64,000 bases of DNA from Brachyspira innocens ATCC 29796 (GTDB lineage: Bacteria; Spirochaetota; Brachyspiria; Brachyspirales; Brachyspiraceae), in the NCBI RefSeq assembly GCF_000384655.1, contig NZ_ARQI01000121.1:17470-81469 (forward strand). The letters are read 5' to 3'. Below are positions 54,457 through 63,788 of the stretch, in pieces. The notes under the pieces are model-generated. The model saw only the letters and a list, made by a program, of their open reading frames with translations, made no database searches and was not told the DNA's origin. Each line of letters opens with the position of its first letter. Position 1 is the first letter of the stretch. The translations under genes were made by a program, and so were the position numbers.

Positions 54457-56307
54457 ATGGTCAATTTTTTTAAAAGTCAGTCAACAGAGGCAAGGCGTGA
54501 TTTAATACTTCATGGCTCTATTACTAATACATTAATAATGCTTTCTATTCCTACATTAATGATGACTTTAGTTCAGTCATTAATACCGCTTATGGACGGA
54601 CTTTTTCTTAATAATGTTACAGGTACTATCATAGCAAGCAGTGTAAACTTTGCTGAGCCTATTGTTAATATGATGACAGCATTATCTCAAGGTTTGGGAG
54701 TTGCTGCTATGGCTATAGTTGGTCAGTATAACGGGCTTGGTGATTTTGTAAATGCCAAAAAGATATCAACTCAAATAGTAGTTACTGGTGTTTTATTTGG
54801 TATTGCTATGGGGCCTACACTTTATATTGTAAGCATATTAGTTTCTATGAATTTACAGCCCGGCATTAAAGAAAATGTTTATCAGTATTTGTCATTATAC
54901 AGTTTTGTTATGCCTATGACATTTTTAGCTGCATTATATAATGGTATAAAAAATGCCAATGGTAAACCTGAAGCTACTTTTATAAGAAGCGTTATACTTC
55001 TTCTTCTAAAGATAGTATTTAATTTTATATATGTTTATTTTATGCACTTAAAGATAGTAGGAAGCGTATTAGCATCATTTTCTACATACCTTATAGTTAC
55101 AGCTTGGATGTATTATGATTTATTTGTAAAAAAGAGCGATGATAAATTATCTCTAAAAGATTTTAAATTTGACAGCTCAATTTTAAAAGAACTTATGATA
55201 ATAGGTGTTCCTTCAATGCTTACTACTTTTTTAAGCAATTTAGGTTTCTTTTTAATTAATACCGAAGTAGAAAAATACGGAGCTACTATATTAAACGGTC
55301 AGGGTATAGCCAACAATATAACTACAGTATGCTTTAATTTGCCTGCAGCATTTGGTTCTGCTGTTACAACTATGGTTAGTATGAATATAGGAGCTAAATA
55401 TGCTGATAAAGCCAAAAAATCATGCTATACAGGTATGGTATTAAGTGCTGTTACAGCTATTATACTTATAGCTATTGTTATACCTCTTACGCCTCATATA
55501 ACTATACTTTTTACTAGGGAGGCTGAAGATTTGTACGTTGCTAATGGGGCTTTGCCTATATTTGCATTAGGGGTATTAGGTTTTGGTATTACTATGGTTG
55601 TGCAGGGTGCTTTAATAGGACTTGGAAGGACGAGAGTACCTCTTATAATTAGTATACTTAGAATATGGCTTTTGAGGTTTATATTTATTATTGTAACTAC
55701 AAAGTATTTATCATATTGGGCTGTATTTTGGGGCAACTTATTTTCTAATACCATGTCTGGAGTTATAGCACTTATTATTATATCAAAAGTTCCTTGGGTA
55801 TCTGTTATTAATTTGAAAACTCAAAATAGTGTTGTTTTAAGGACAAGGCTGTTTATAGATGCTTTGGGTGCTAAACTTTTCCCTAAAAATATAGGTAAAA
55901 GAAAAGATTATATTCAGAAAATGAGAAATAAATTAAGCAAAATAAAAGATCCTGTAAAACTAGTACTCTTTAGAGAAAAAGAAATAGAAAAAATAGAAAA
56001 AATGCAGGAGAGAGAGGAAAAGGCTAAAAAACGAGAAGAGATGAAAAGACTTGAAAGGGCTGAATGGAAGATGCAGCTTGAAGAGATAAAAGAAAAAAGA
56101 GAGAAGATAAATCAGGAAAGAAAAGAATATAATGAAAACAGAAAAAGAGAAAAAGAAGAGAAAAAATTAAAAATGAAACAGGAAGTTCAGGCTAGGAGAG
56201 AAGCAAGACATAAACTTAGAAATGAAAGAAAGGCAGAAATAGAAAAATTAAAAGAAGAAAGAAAAAATTTAAAAAATAAAAATAGAGAAAATGATAAAGA
56301 GATATAA
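54457..56307 (+). CDS. MATE family efflux transporter with long charged C-terminal tail
   Basis: The 616-residue protein has twelve TM helices of the MATE fold in residues 1-460 (LIMLSIPTLMMTLVQSLIPL, ALSQGLGVAAMAIVGQYNG, GQGIANNITTVCFNLPAAFG). MATE proteins export drugs or metabolites using Na+ or H+. About 150 extra C-terminal residues follow, almost all Lys/Glu/Arg (for example EKMQEREEKAKKREEMKRLE), predicted to be a long single helix or coiled coil. Such a tail is not usual for MATE. ispD follows after only 4 nt, so the two are co-transcribed. Confidence 0.88.
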   Translation: MVNFFKSQSTEARRDLILHGSITNTLIMLSIPTLMMTLVQSLIPLMDGLFLNNVTGTIIASSVNFAEPIVNMMTALSQGLGVAAMAIVGQYNGLGDFVNAKKISTQIVVTGVLFGIAMGPTLYIVSILVSMNLQPGIKENVYQYLSLYSFVMPMTFLAALYNGIKNANGKPEATFIRSVILLLLKIVFNFIYVYFMHLKIVGSVLASFSTYLIVTAWMYYDLFVKKSDDKLSLKDFKFDSSILKELMIIGVPSMLTTFLSNLGFFLINTEVEKYGATILNGQGIANNITTVCFNLPAAFGSAVTTMVSMNIGAKYADKAKKSCYTGMVLSAVTAIILIAIVIPLTPHITILFTREAEDLYVANGALPIFALGVLGFGITMVVQGALIGLGRTRVPLIISILRIWLLRFIFIIVTTKYLSYWAVFWGNLFSNTMSGVIALIIISKVPWVSVINLKTQNSVVLRTRLFIDALGAKLFPKNIGKRKDYIQKMRNKLSKIKDPVKLVLFREKEIEKIEKMQEREEKAKKREEMKRLERAEWKMQLEEIKEKREKINQERKEYNENRKREKEEKKLKMKQEVQARREARHKLRNERKAEIEKLKEERKNLKNKNRENDKEI

Positions 56308-56311
56308 TATT

Positions 56312-57010
56312 ATGAATACAACTTTAGTATTATTAATAGCTGGAAGTTCTAAACGTTTTGGCGGTAAAGTAAAAAAGCAGTTTATAAAAGTAGATAATAA
56401 GCCAATATTTGTACATACTTTAATAAATATGCTTAAATTTAATTTTGATAATATTGTGTTGGTAAGCTCCAAAGATGAGATAAAAAATATAAAAAAGTAT
56501 ATAGAAAAAGAAGAGAGCATAAAAGAAAAAACAAAAAAAAATATGCATTATATAGAAGGCGGAAGCGAGAGGGTATATTCTGTATATAATGCTATTGTTT
56601 TTATAAGAGATAATATAAAGACTGATTATATATTTATTCATGATGGTGTTAGACCTCTTGTAAGCAGAAGTGAAATAAAATCTTTATATGATGCTGTATT
56701 AGAGTATAATGCTGCCATACTAGCTTCAAAAGTGGTTGATACTATAAAAAAGGCTGATGATAATAGTAATATAATAGAAACTATAGACAGAACATATCTC
56801 TATAGGGCTGCTACTCCTCAAGGGTTTAAATTTGATAATTATATGACAGCTATTGAAAAATATATTAATGATAAGAATGCCAATTTAGCTACAGATGATG
56901 CTGAGATATATAGCAAATATTTTGGAAATGTAAAAATAGTTTTATGTTCATCTAATAACATAAAGATCACAAATAAGGAAGATTTGAATATTTTTATTAA
57001 ATTGAAGTAA
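56312..57010 (+). CDS. ispD: 2-C-methyl-D-erythritol 4-phosphate cytidylyltransferase
   Basis: IspD makes CDP-methylerythritol from CTP in the non-mevalonate isoprenoid pathway. I use ATG 56312 (232 residues), which starts MNTTLVLLIAGSSKRFGG; an in-frame ATG at 56291 overlaps the MATE gene. Visible motifs are AGSSKRFGG with K/QF downstream (KVKKQF), HDGVRPL (about residue 108), and ATPQGF (about 164). The gene is 4 nt after the MATE transporter, an arrangement with no evident functional logic. mcsA follows 77 nt later. Confidence 0.93.
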   Translation: MNTTLVLLIAGSSKRFGGKVKKQFIKVDNKPIFVHTLINMLKFNFDNIVLVSSKDEIKNIKKYIEKEESIKEKTKKNMHYIEGGSERVYSVYNAIVFIRDNIKTDYIFIHDGVRPLVSRSEIKSLYDAVLEYNAAILASKVVDTIKKADDNSNIIETIDRTYLYRAATPQGFKFDNYMTAIEKYINDKNANLATDDAEIYSKYFGNVKIVLCSSNNIKITNKEDLNIFIKLK

Positions 57011-57087
57011 AAGTATATAAATTATTTGCTTTTTTTTTTATTAAATGATAAAATTTTGCCACTAAGTTATTTAGGGGTTTATATATT

Positions 57088-57636
57088 TTGAAATGCGATA
57101 TATGCGGTAAAGAGAAGGCTGTATTACATATTCAGGAAATTATAGGTAATGAGCGTCATCAGATAAATATATGTAAAGAATGCGAGATTAACGGCAATAT
57201 TATGGAAAAATGTCTTGAGCTTGAATTCGATAATATTGATACAGCGTTTCCTAATTACAGGTCTATGCCTTCAAAAAAGAAAAAGAAGAAAGTTCCTAAT
57301 TCTAATAAAGTATGCAAAGTATGCGGCTATTCTTTGGAAGACTTTTTAAAAACAGGTGCTGTATGCTGTCCTAAATGCTATGAATATTTAAAATCAGATC
57401 TATCTAAAGCGGTTAAAAAGATACATAGAGAGAATAAACATATAGGCAAAATATCTAATAAAAATTTAAGTTTCAGAGATATAGAATCAAAAATAGAAGA
57501 GTATAAAGAAAAAATAGAACTATTAATAAAAATAGAAAATTTTGAAGAGGCTGCTTTAATAAGAGATAAACTTGAAACTCTGCAGCATGATTTAATATCT
57601 AAAAAAACTAAGAGCGAAAAAAAAGATGTCCGTTAA
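57088..57636 (+). CDS. mcsA: McsA-like protein with four CXXC motifs and a UVR domain
   Basis: McsA is the zinc-binding activator of the protein-arginine kinase McsB in heat and oxidative stress control. The 182-residue protein has CDIC near residue 3, CKEC, CKVC and CPKC (two zinc pairs), and a UVR motif near the C-terminus (NFEEAALIRDKLETLQ). The start codon is TTG (57088-57090), giving MKCDICGKEK; the nearby ATG at 57093 is out of frame, and AGGGG lies upstream. The reading frame overlaps mcsB by 11 nt. Confidence 0.88.
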   Translation: MKCDICGKEKAVLHIQEIIGNERHQINICKECEINGNIMEKCLELEFDNIDTAFPNYRSMPSKKKKKKVPNSNKVCKVCGYSLEDFLKTGAVCCPKCYEYLKSDLSKAVKKIHRENKHIGKISNKNLSFRDIESKIEEYKEKIELLIKIENFEEAALIRDKLETLQHDLISKKTKSEKKDVR

Positions 57637-58639
57637 TAACAGCATAGCAAATTGGATATATCAGAAAGGAAATGATGATAATATAGTATTATATTCAAAA
57701 GTTTCAATTTATAGAAATTTGGATAATATAAGATTCTTTTATCATATGGATAAAGAAGATTTTGATAAAACAGAATCTATTTTAAGAACAAATATAGAAA
57801 ATTTAAATCATGAGTTTGAATATATAAAACTTTTTAATGAACCTAATTTGAATATACGCATACTAATAGAAAATCTTACTATACCAAGAAATAAAAATTT
57901 AGTTAATGCTTCATTATATACTGATATAAATCAGTCTTCATCTTTGCTTATAAACTCTAATGAACATTTGGAAATACAGACTATAGCAAGAGGACTAGAG
58001 CTAGAGGATTGTTTTAATAGGGCATACAAGATAGAAAATGAATTAGATAAAAAAATAGATTTTTCCTATGATAAGAAGTTCGGATTTTTAACAAGTTCCC
58101 CTGATATAATAGGTACTGCTATGAGTGTAAACGTATGTTTGGCTATACCTTGCCTTATTTGGAAAACTCCTGATAATATAGATTATTTTATTAATGAATG
58201 TGCCAAAATGGGTTTTGAAGCTAATATAAAAAACGGGCTTATGTATATAAAAAATAATATTATGATAGGGGTTACTGAGAAGTTTATACTTGATGGTATT
58301 ATTGAAAAAGTTAAAGAAATATCGGAAAAAGAAAAAAAAATAAGAAACAGGATAAAAAAATTAGACAGAATAGAAATTGAAGATAGAATATACAGAAGCA
58401 GAGCAATATTATTATCAGCAAGAACTCTCAAATATAGAGAGCTTATAAAGTACAGTTTATGGCTTAGAGTAGGTCTTGATTACGGCATACTTGAAGATTT
58501 GGAGCTTGATACTTTATATTATATTATAGCAGCTGGAAGAAGCGGACATTTAAAAGAGTTATATCAGAAAAGTAATTATTATAAAAATATAGATGAAATG
58601 AGAGCCAATGTTATAAGAGATATTTTAAAAAATAAATGA
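57626..58639 (+). CDS. mcsB: McsB-like phosphagen-kinase fold protein, probably inactive
   Basis: The 337-residue protein has the McsB fold and gene order, 11 nt inside mcsA, but the catalytic signatures are lost. The Arg-rich SSRIRLARN segment of McsB is YSKVSIYRN (23-31). NEEDHIRIQ is NSNEHLEIQ (110-118). The reactive-Cys TSCP is TSSP with S158. The RGTYGEGSEA loop is absent near residue 200. ATP binding and arginine phosphorylation therefore look impossible. It may survive as a scaffold or phospho-arginine-binding partner of McsA. No clpC or ctsR is adjacent. The comparison with Geobacillus McsB is from memory. Confidence 0.82.
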   Translation: MSVNNSIANWIYQKGNDDNIVLYSKVSIYRNLDNIRFFYHMDKEDFDKTESILRTNIENLNHEFEYIKLFNEPNLNIRILIENLTIPRNKNLVNASLYTDINQSSSLLINSNEHLEIQTIARGLELEDCFNRAYKIENELDKKIDFSYDKKFGFLTSSPDIIGTAMSVNVCLAIPCLIWKTPDNIDYFINECAKMGFEANIKNGLMYIKNNIMIGVTEKFILDGIIEKVKEISEKEKKIRNRIKKLDRIEIEDRIYRSRAILLSARTLKYRELIKYSLWLRVGLDYGILEDLELDTLYYIIAAGRSGHLKELYQKSNYYKNIDEMRANVIRDILKNK

Positions 58640-58672
58640 GCATAATTTTTTAAGTTATGCTCATTATTTTTA
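58636..58672. terminator. Bidirectional terminator between mcsB and trxB
   Basis: ATGAGCATAA (58636-58645) and TTATGCTCAT (58655-58664) form a perfect 10-bp stem, followed by TATTTTTAT and preceded by an A-rich run. It includes the mcsB stop codon and serves the convergent genes. Confidence 0.8.
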
Positions 58673-58686
58673 TAATTGATTTTTAA

Positions 58687-59619
58687 TTATGCTTTGTTTA
58701 GATAATTTGTGGCACTTACAGCAGCAACAGCACCTTCTCCTACAGCATTAGCAACCTGACGTATTGGTTTGAATATAGAATCTCCGCATGCAAACACGCC
58801 TTCAATATTAGTTTCCATTGTAGACATGTTTGTAACTATATGACCAGTTTCTTTTAATTCTATTCCAGTATCTTTTAAGAAATGAGTAGCAGGCTCTTGT
58901 CCTACAAATACAAATACTCCGTCTACAGCTTGTTCATGAATACTTCCATCTAGTACATTTTTTATTTTTATGCTGGTCACTTTACTGTCTCCGCAAATTT
59001 CATCTATAACAGAATCAAGTACATATTCTACCTTTCCAGTATCTGTTAAATGTTTTACGTTTATAGGTTCAGCTCTAAACTCTTTTCTTCTATGAACTAA
59101 ATATATTTTATTAACAAATCTTGTAAGGAAATAAGCCTCATCAAAAGCACTGTTACCACCACCTACTACAGCAACAGTTTTATTTCTGTAGAAAGCTCCG
59201 TCACAAGTAGCACAGTATGAAACTCCTTTTGCTGAGAAAGTATCTTCGCCTTTAGTTCCTAATTTTTTAGCAAAGCCTCCCATAGCAAGTATTATTGTTT
59301 TTGTTTCATAAGTTTTTCCGTCAGCTGTGATAACTTTTTTTATCTTTTCTTTTATATTCTCTATTTTTATAACTTCATCATAAACTATTTCGTTTTTAGA
59401 AAACTTTTCAGCATGCTGCTGCATTTTAGCAACAAGTTCAAAAGAGCTAATCTCTTCTGGAAAACCTAGATAATTTTCGACTGTATCGGTGCTCATCATC
59501 TGACCGCCAGCTCCTTTTTTCTCTATTAGAAGCGAGTTTGTTAAAGCTCTGCCCAAATACAGCATAGCAGAAAGACCTGCAGGACCTCCGCCTATTATAA
59601 TACTATCATATACAGACAT
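58687..59619 (-). CDS. trxB: Thioredoxin reductase
   Basis: TrxB passes electrons from NADPH via FAD to thioredoxin. The protein is 310 residues, the usual size. It shows the N-terminal FAD loop GGGPAGLSA (residues 11-19), the redox pair CATC in GVSYCATCDGAFY (near 135), the NADPH loop GGGNSAFDEA (near 155) and the FAD C-terminal GVFACGDS. The SD is AAAGGAG, about 10 nt before the ATG. It is a single gene. In an anaerobe it supports thiol homeostasis and oxygen tolerance. Confidence 0.95.
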   Translation of the reverse strand: MSVYDSIIIGGGPAGLSAMLYLGRALTNSLLIEKKGAGGQMMSTDTVENYLGFPEEISSFELVAKMQQHAEKFSKNEIVYDEVIKIENIKEKIKKVITADGKTYETKTIILAMGGFAKKLGTKGEDTFSAKGVSYCATCDGAFYRNKTVAVVGGGNSAFDEAYFLTRFVNKIYLVHRRKEFRAEPINVKHLTDTGKVEYVLDSVIDEICGDSKVTSIKIKNVLDGSIHEQAVDGVFVFVGQEPATHFLKDTGIELKETGHIVTNMSTMETNIEGVFACGDSIFKPIRQVANAVGEGAVAAVSATNYLNKA

Positions 59620-59702
59620 ATATAAACACTCCTTTATTATTAATAATAATTATTATATGGTATTAATTATAAATAGTCAAGTTAGATATATAAAACATTT
59701 AA

Positions 59703-61211
59703 TTATTTAAAATGCTTTTTAACATAAGCTATTATTTCGCTGGCATTAGCTATTTCTCTTGAAGAGTTTCCCACACGTATATAGAATTTCTCTTCTTTTG
59801 CACCTTGCTTATTTGTAATTTTAGTATATACAGGCTCTTTTCCCTTGCTAATATAAACTATACATATATCTTTTTCATCTTCAGTAACAAAGTCGATTCT
59901 TATTCCCTCAGCAGAGAAAGCATTTCCGTAATATGTTTCAATAAGTGTTCTCAAATGAAGCTCAAAGAAATCTCTGTTGGCATGTTTTAATGTGCTGTAA
60001 TCATGCTCAAGACCTAATATTTCTCCGTCATTTGATATACCTATAAATAATCTTCCGCCCTCTGTATTGCTGAATGCGGCGATTGATTTCATAATTACTT
60101 CTTCTAATGCCTTATTAATTTTTTCAGTATTGCTGTCATATCTTAAACTAGATTTGAACTCTACATTAGTGTTTTCACCTTCTTCAATAATTTTCTTTAT
60201 ATTCATATGATTTCTTTTAAGCTCTTCTATGATTCTAATATAATGAACAGCCAATATAACAACAAGTATTACACTAATAGAAATAAATACAATTAAGAAT
60301 AATATAATAGGAACTTGTATTTTATTTATAAGGGCTTTTTCTGGTATTATAATTCCTATCTCTATATTATTATCCGCTACAGAGAATGTTCCCTTATATC
60401 CCCAATATACATTATCTTTATAATATACTTTTAACATATCCTCATTAGTGCCGTTAAATTCTTTAGTCATAATATCTGCTATAGCATTATAATCAAGTGC
60501 TGTTACACTATCACTTGTATTACTGTTTGTATTAGGATATGATACTGGGAATGTTATTTTACTGTTTCCAGTTACTAAATAGGCATAAATATTTTCTATG
60601 TTTTTAAGCTCAACATCATTAAAATTAACATTAAACTGCGAGATATATTCAAATGCTATATTTTCATTTGCTATGTATATTAAATGTATATAAGGTTTTC
60701 CGTCTCTTATATAGAAGGAATCTATACTTAATTGTTCAAAAGGTACTGCAGCATATTGATTGCTTTCAGTGCTGTTGGTTACAATATGACCTACAACTTT
60801 ATATCCGTTTCCTTCTTTGGTAATAGACATATAATTATTTCCGACTTTCATAGCAGCTTTTTCTATAAATGTATGCTTTGGGAAGAAATTGGTTATAAGT
60901 AATTTATATGCTTCGGGAGCCTTGTTTACTATATCAAATATGGGGGTCATTTGCATAGAGAAGTAGTATGTAGGATAAAATATTTTAGAATACTCTTCTA
61001 CTATAGAAGTTTTCACATCCTGAAAGAGAGATTTAAAAATAAATTTAATAGGTATAGGGCTTCTCATCTGTATATATATCAAAAAAGTTATAAATAAGAA
61101 CAATACTAATATAATTACATCTCTTAATATTCTATTTCTTAACTCAGATTTAGAGAAGAATCTGCCAGATACAATCTTCATACCATATCCATATAAAAGT
61201 CCTATATGCAT
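59703..61211 (-). CDS. Membrane-anchored sensor-like protein with AlbA_2 (Schlafen-type) domain
   Basis: The 502-residue protein has a TM helix (about 30-50), an extracytoplasmic region of about 240 residues (51-295) that looks like a small-molecule sensor, a second TM helix (about 297-322), and a cytosolic C-terminal AlbA_2 domain (about 340-500). The AlbA_2 domain contains NTNVEFKSSLRYD, AFSNTEGGRLFIGISNDGEI and KFYIRVGNSSREI. AlbA_2 domains are usually on soluble regulators and bind nucleic acids or nucleotides. Joining it to a periplasmic sensor suggests a one-component membrane regulator, which is inference. The start might be the internal ATG at 61181. Confidence 0.75.
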   Translation of the reverse strand: MHIGLLYGYGMKIVSGRFFSKSELRNRILRDVIILVLFLFITFLIYIQMRSPIPIKFIFKSLFQDVKTSIVEEYSKIFYPTYYFSMQMTPIFDIVNKAPEAYKLLITNFFPKHTFIEKAAMKVGNNYMSITKEGNGYKVVGHIVTNSTESNQYAAVPFEQLSIDSFYIRDGKPYIHLIYIANENIAFEYISQFNVNFNDVELKNIENIYAYLVTGNSKITFPVSYPNTNSNTSDSVTALDYNAIADIMTKEFNGTNEDMLKVYYKDNVYWGYKGTFSVADNNIEIGIIIPEKALINKIQVPIILFLIVFISISVILVVILAVHYIRIIEELKRNHMNIKKIIEEGENTNVEFKSSLRYDSNTEKINKALEEVIMKSIAAFSNTEGGRLFIGISNDGEILGLEHDYSTLKHANRDFFELHLRTLIETYYGNAFSAEGIRIDFVTEDEKDICIVYISKGKEPVYTKITNKQGAKEEKFYIRVGNSSREIANASEIIAYVKKHFK

Positions 61212-61454
61212 GTTATCATAACATATATTTAATATATATCAACCTAAATATATTAAAAATGGTTAAAATTACATATATATGGTATATTATTAAAGCATTA
61301 TTTATAAAAATATATTTTTTGTAAAATTAAACACTTTTCAAAACCTTTTACATAAATTGGGTATGTTTACCATACTAAATTGTATAATAGAGCTATTGTA
61401 ATATTATATTTATATATAGTGTTATATATTAGTATTTAATAATTTTAATAGTTT

Positions 61455-61721
61455 AATATATACTAAAAATTTTTAAGTTTGTCAATTTTTTTTGGTTCTT
61501 TTTCCCGCCGCAAAAAGAACCAAAAAGTGCAAGTGTAAAAATAATACTAAATAGTACTAATTATGTTTTACATGTAGAATAAATTGTAAAATTTAGCCAG
61601 AAATATAGCCTTTTTGCTTCTTTGTGGCAACAAAAGAAGTGGGGTCTGGGGCAAAGCCCCAGATATTAAAAAGAAAATATAATTTTATTTTTGACAAAAT
61701 ATAGTTGTTTAGGTATATACT
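61455..61721. repeat. Family 2 element, first of a tandem pair
   Basis: The left end is AATATATACTAAAAATTTTT (from 61455) and the right end TTGTTTAGGTATATACT (61705-61721). The inside holds GGTTCTTTTTCCCGCCG...AAAAAGAACC and CTTCTTTGTGGC...AAAGAAG, then CTGGGGCAAAGCCCCAG (61646-61662). Confidence 0.75.
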
Positions 61722-62097
61722 GGAACAATTTTATTTTGTCAATTTTTTTATTGTTCTTTTTCCCACCTTCTACAGAGTGGCGGGCTTCGCCAAAAGAACC
61801 TTATATCCTCGACAAGCTCGGATACGCTTCGCGAAAGTGCAAGTATTGAAATTATTATCAAATTGTGCTAATTATGTATTACATGTATGACAAATTACTA
61901 AATTTAGCCTGAAATATAGCCTTTCGAGATTGCGGGCTGTGCCTGCTGTACTTCATTGTGGCACACCTGCCTACGGTACGCAGAGTGATGCAGACAGAGT
62001 CATAGAAGAACTGGGGGAACGACTGTGTGCTTTGCAGCAAATTAAAAATAAAATATGATTTTATTTTTGATAAACTATATTTGTTTATGTATATACT
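61714..62097. repeat. Family 2 element, second of a tandem pair
   Basis: It shares the TATATACTGG end with the first element (61714-61723) and finishes in GTTTATGTATATACTGG (to 62099). The internal core is longer and disturbed, with GCGGGCTTCGCC near 61780 and GCGGGCTGTGCCTGC near 61933. The pair fills the 925-base gap between the AlbA_2 gene and comM, and no gene is seen there. Confidence 0.65.
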
Positions 62098-62136
62098 GGT
62101 TTTAAAAATATATTTATAAATTTGGTTTTAACATTT

Positions 62137-63660
62137 TTAATTTAAGTTAAATCTGTACTGTAATGCTTCTGTTATATGGTCTACGCCTATAATCTCTTTT
62201 TCTTCCAAATCGGCTATAGTTCTTGATACTTTTAATATTTTATTATAGCTTCTAGCACTCATTGAAAATCTTTCCATAGCTAGATTAAGTAAATTTCTTG
62301 CTTTATCATCTAATATGCAGAACTTTTCAGTATCTTTTATACCCATAGAAGAGTTTGAAAATATTTTAAGCGAGTTTTCTTTAAAGCGTTTTTCCTGTAT
62401 TTTTCTTGCTTTTGTAACTATTTTTCGCATAGATTTAGAACTTTCCCCATCAGATTTTGAAGTCATTTTATTATAATCAACAGCACGCACTTCTATTGAT
62501 ATGTCTATTCTATCTAGTATAGGTCCAGAAAGTTTGGCAATGTATTTTTTTCTAGCTATATCAGAGCATCTGCATGTATGTTTTTCATCTCCGTAATAAC
62601 CGCAAGGGCAGGGATTCATAGCGGCAATCAATGTGAAGTTGGCAGGAAAAGAAATACTGCCGTTTGCTCTGCTTATAGTTATAGTTTTTTCTTCCATAGG
62701 TTCTCTTAAAGTTTGTAATGCGGAGCTTTGAAACTCTACAAACTCATCAAGAAATAAAACTCCGTTATGTGCTAATGTTATTTCTCCAGCTTTTATGTTT
62801 CTTCCTCCGCCTACAAGGCTTACATAAGAGGAGGTATGATGAGGTATTCTAAACGGGCGTTTTTTTATTATAGGCATGTTTTTTGACAATAGCCCGTAAG
62901 AAGAATATATTTTTGTCACTTCCAAAGCTTCTTCAAATGTGAGAGGCGGAAGTATTGTAGGTATTCTTTTTGCTATTAAAGTTTTTCCGCATCCGGGAGC
63001 TCCTATCATTATAAAATTATGTTCGCCAGCAGCTGCTATCATTGCGGCTCTTTTTGCATATTCCTGCCCCTTAACATCTGAAAAGTCTATTGTTTCATCA
63101 TCAGAAGTATCAAAATTAAATCTGCCTTCTGAAACTATATAAGCCTTTTTTCCTTCTGCAGCATCTATTGCTTCTTTAAGTGTTTTTACTGGATAAAGAT
63201 TAAGTCCTTCTATTATATTAGCTTCTTCCATATTGTTAAATGGTATAATGGCATTTTTTATTCCAAGTTCTTTAGCATTTAAAAGCATTGAAAATATTCC
63301 TTTTACTTCCCTCACACTTCCATCTAATGCAAGTTCTCCTAGTATAATAGTCTCTTCCATAGAATCTGAAAAAAATACTTGAGCACTTGATGATAGTATT
63401 CCCAAAGCAAATGCCAAATCATACATACTTCCAGTCTTTTTTATATCAGCAGGGGCTAGATTGATAGTTATTCTTTTTGGAGGAAAAAATCTGTCGCTAT
63501 TATTTATTGCAGCTATTACTCTTTCTTTGGCCTCATTAACTGCTTGGTCTGGAAGTCCTACAACATCAAATTTAGGCAGTCCTTCTGATATATTAACTTC
63601 TATTACAATAGGTATTCCTTCTATTCCGTAAAGAGCTTCTGAATATATTTTTGTATGCAT
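62137..63660 (-). CDS. comM: ComM/YifB-type Mg-chelatase-like AAA+ helicase
   Basis: ComM is a hexameric helicase that promotes branch migration during natural transformation; homologues are widespread in species not known to be competent. The 507-residue protein has an N-terminal lon-protease-like domain (GLPKFDVVGLPDQAVNEAKE near 30), Walker A GAPGCGKT (near 220), FLDEFVEF Walker B, the MNPCPCGYYGD and CRCS metal-like site (near 345), and a C-terminal helical domain with ARSYNKILKVSRTIADL. SD GGAG lies 8 nt before the ATG. It is a single gene. Confidence 0.93.
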   Translation of the reverse strand: MHTKIYSEALYGIEGIPIVIEVNISEGLPKFDVVGLPDQAVNEAKERVIAAINNSDRFFPPKRITINLAPADIKKTGSMYDLAFALGILSSSAQVFFSDSMEETIILGELALDGSVREVKGIFSMLLNAKELGIKNAIIPFNNMEEANIIEGLNLYPVKTLKEAIDAAEGKKAYIVSEGRFNFDTSDDETIDFSDVKGQEYAKRAAMIAAAGEHNFIMIGAPGCGKTLIAKRIPTILPPLTFEEALEVTKIYSSYGLLSKNMPIIKKRPFRIPHHTSSYVSLVGGGRNIKAGEITLAHNGVLFLDEFVEFQSSALQTLREPMEEKTITISRANGSISFPANFTLIAAMNPCPCGYYGDEKHTCRCSDIARKKYIAKLSGPILDRIDISIEVRAVDYNKMTSKSDGESSKSMRKIVTKARKIQEKRFKENSLKIFSNSSMGIKDTEKFCILDDKARNLLNLAMERFSMSARSYNKILKVSRTIADLEEKEIIGVDHITEALQYRFNLN

Positions 63661-63788
63661 ATAAAAACTCCGTTATTTATTAATGATTATTTATATGCTT
63701 ATAGTTAAACAAATTTTTTTATCATTTTAAGCCTAGAATTTACAGAAAATTATAAAAAATAATAAAAAATTAAGATTTTTTTATTTAT

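Noticed and set aside
61705..61890. 61-codon open frame
   Set aside because: It begins in a repeat end and covers the core of the second tandem family 2 element.
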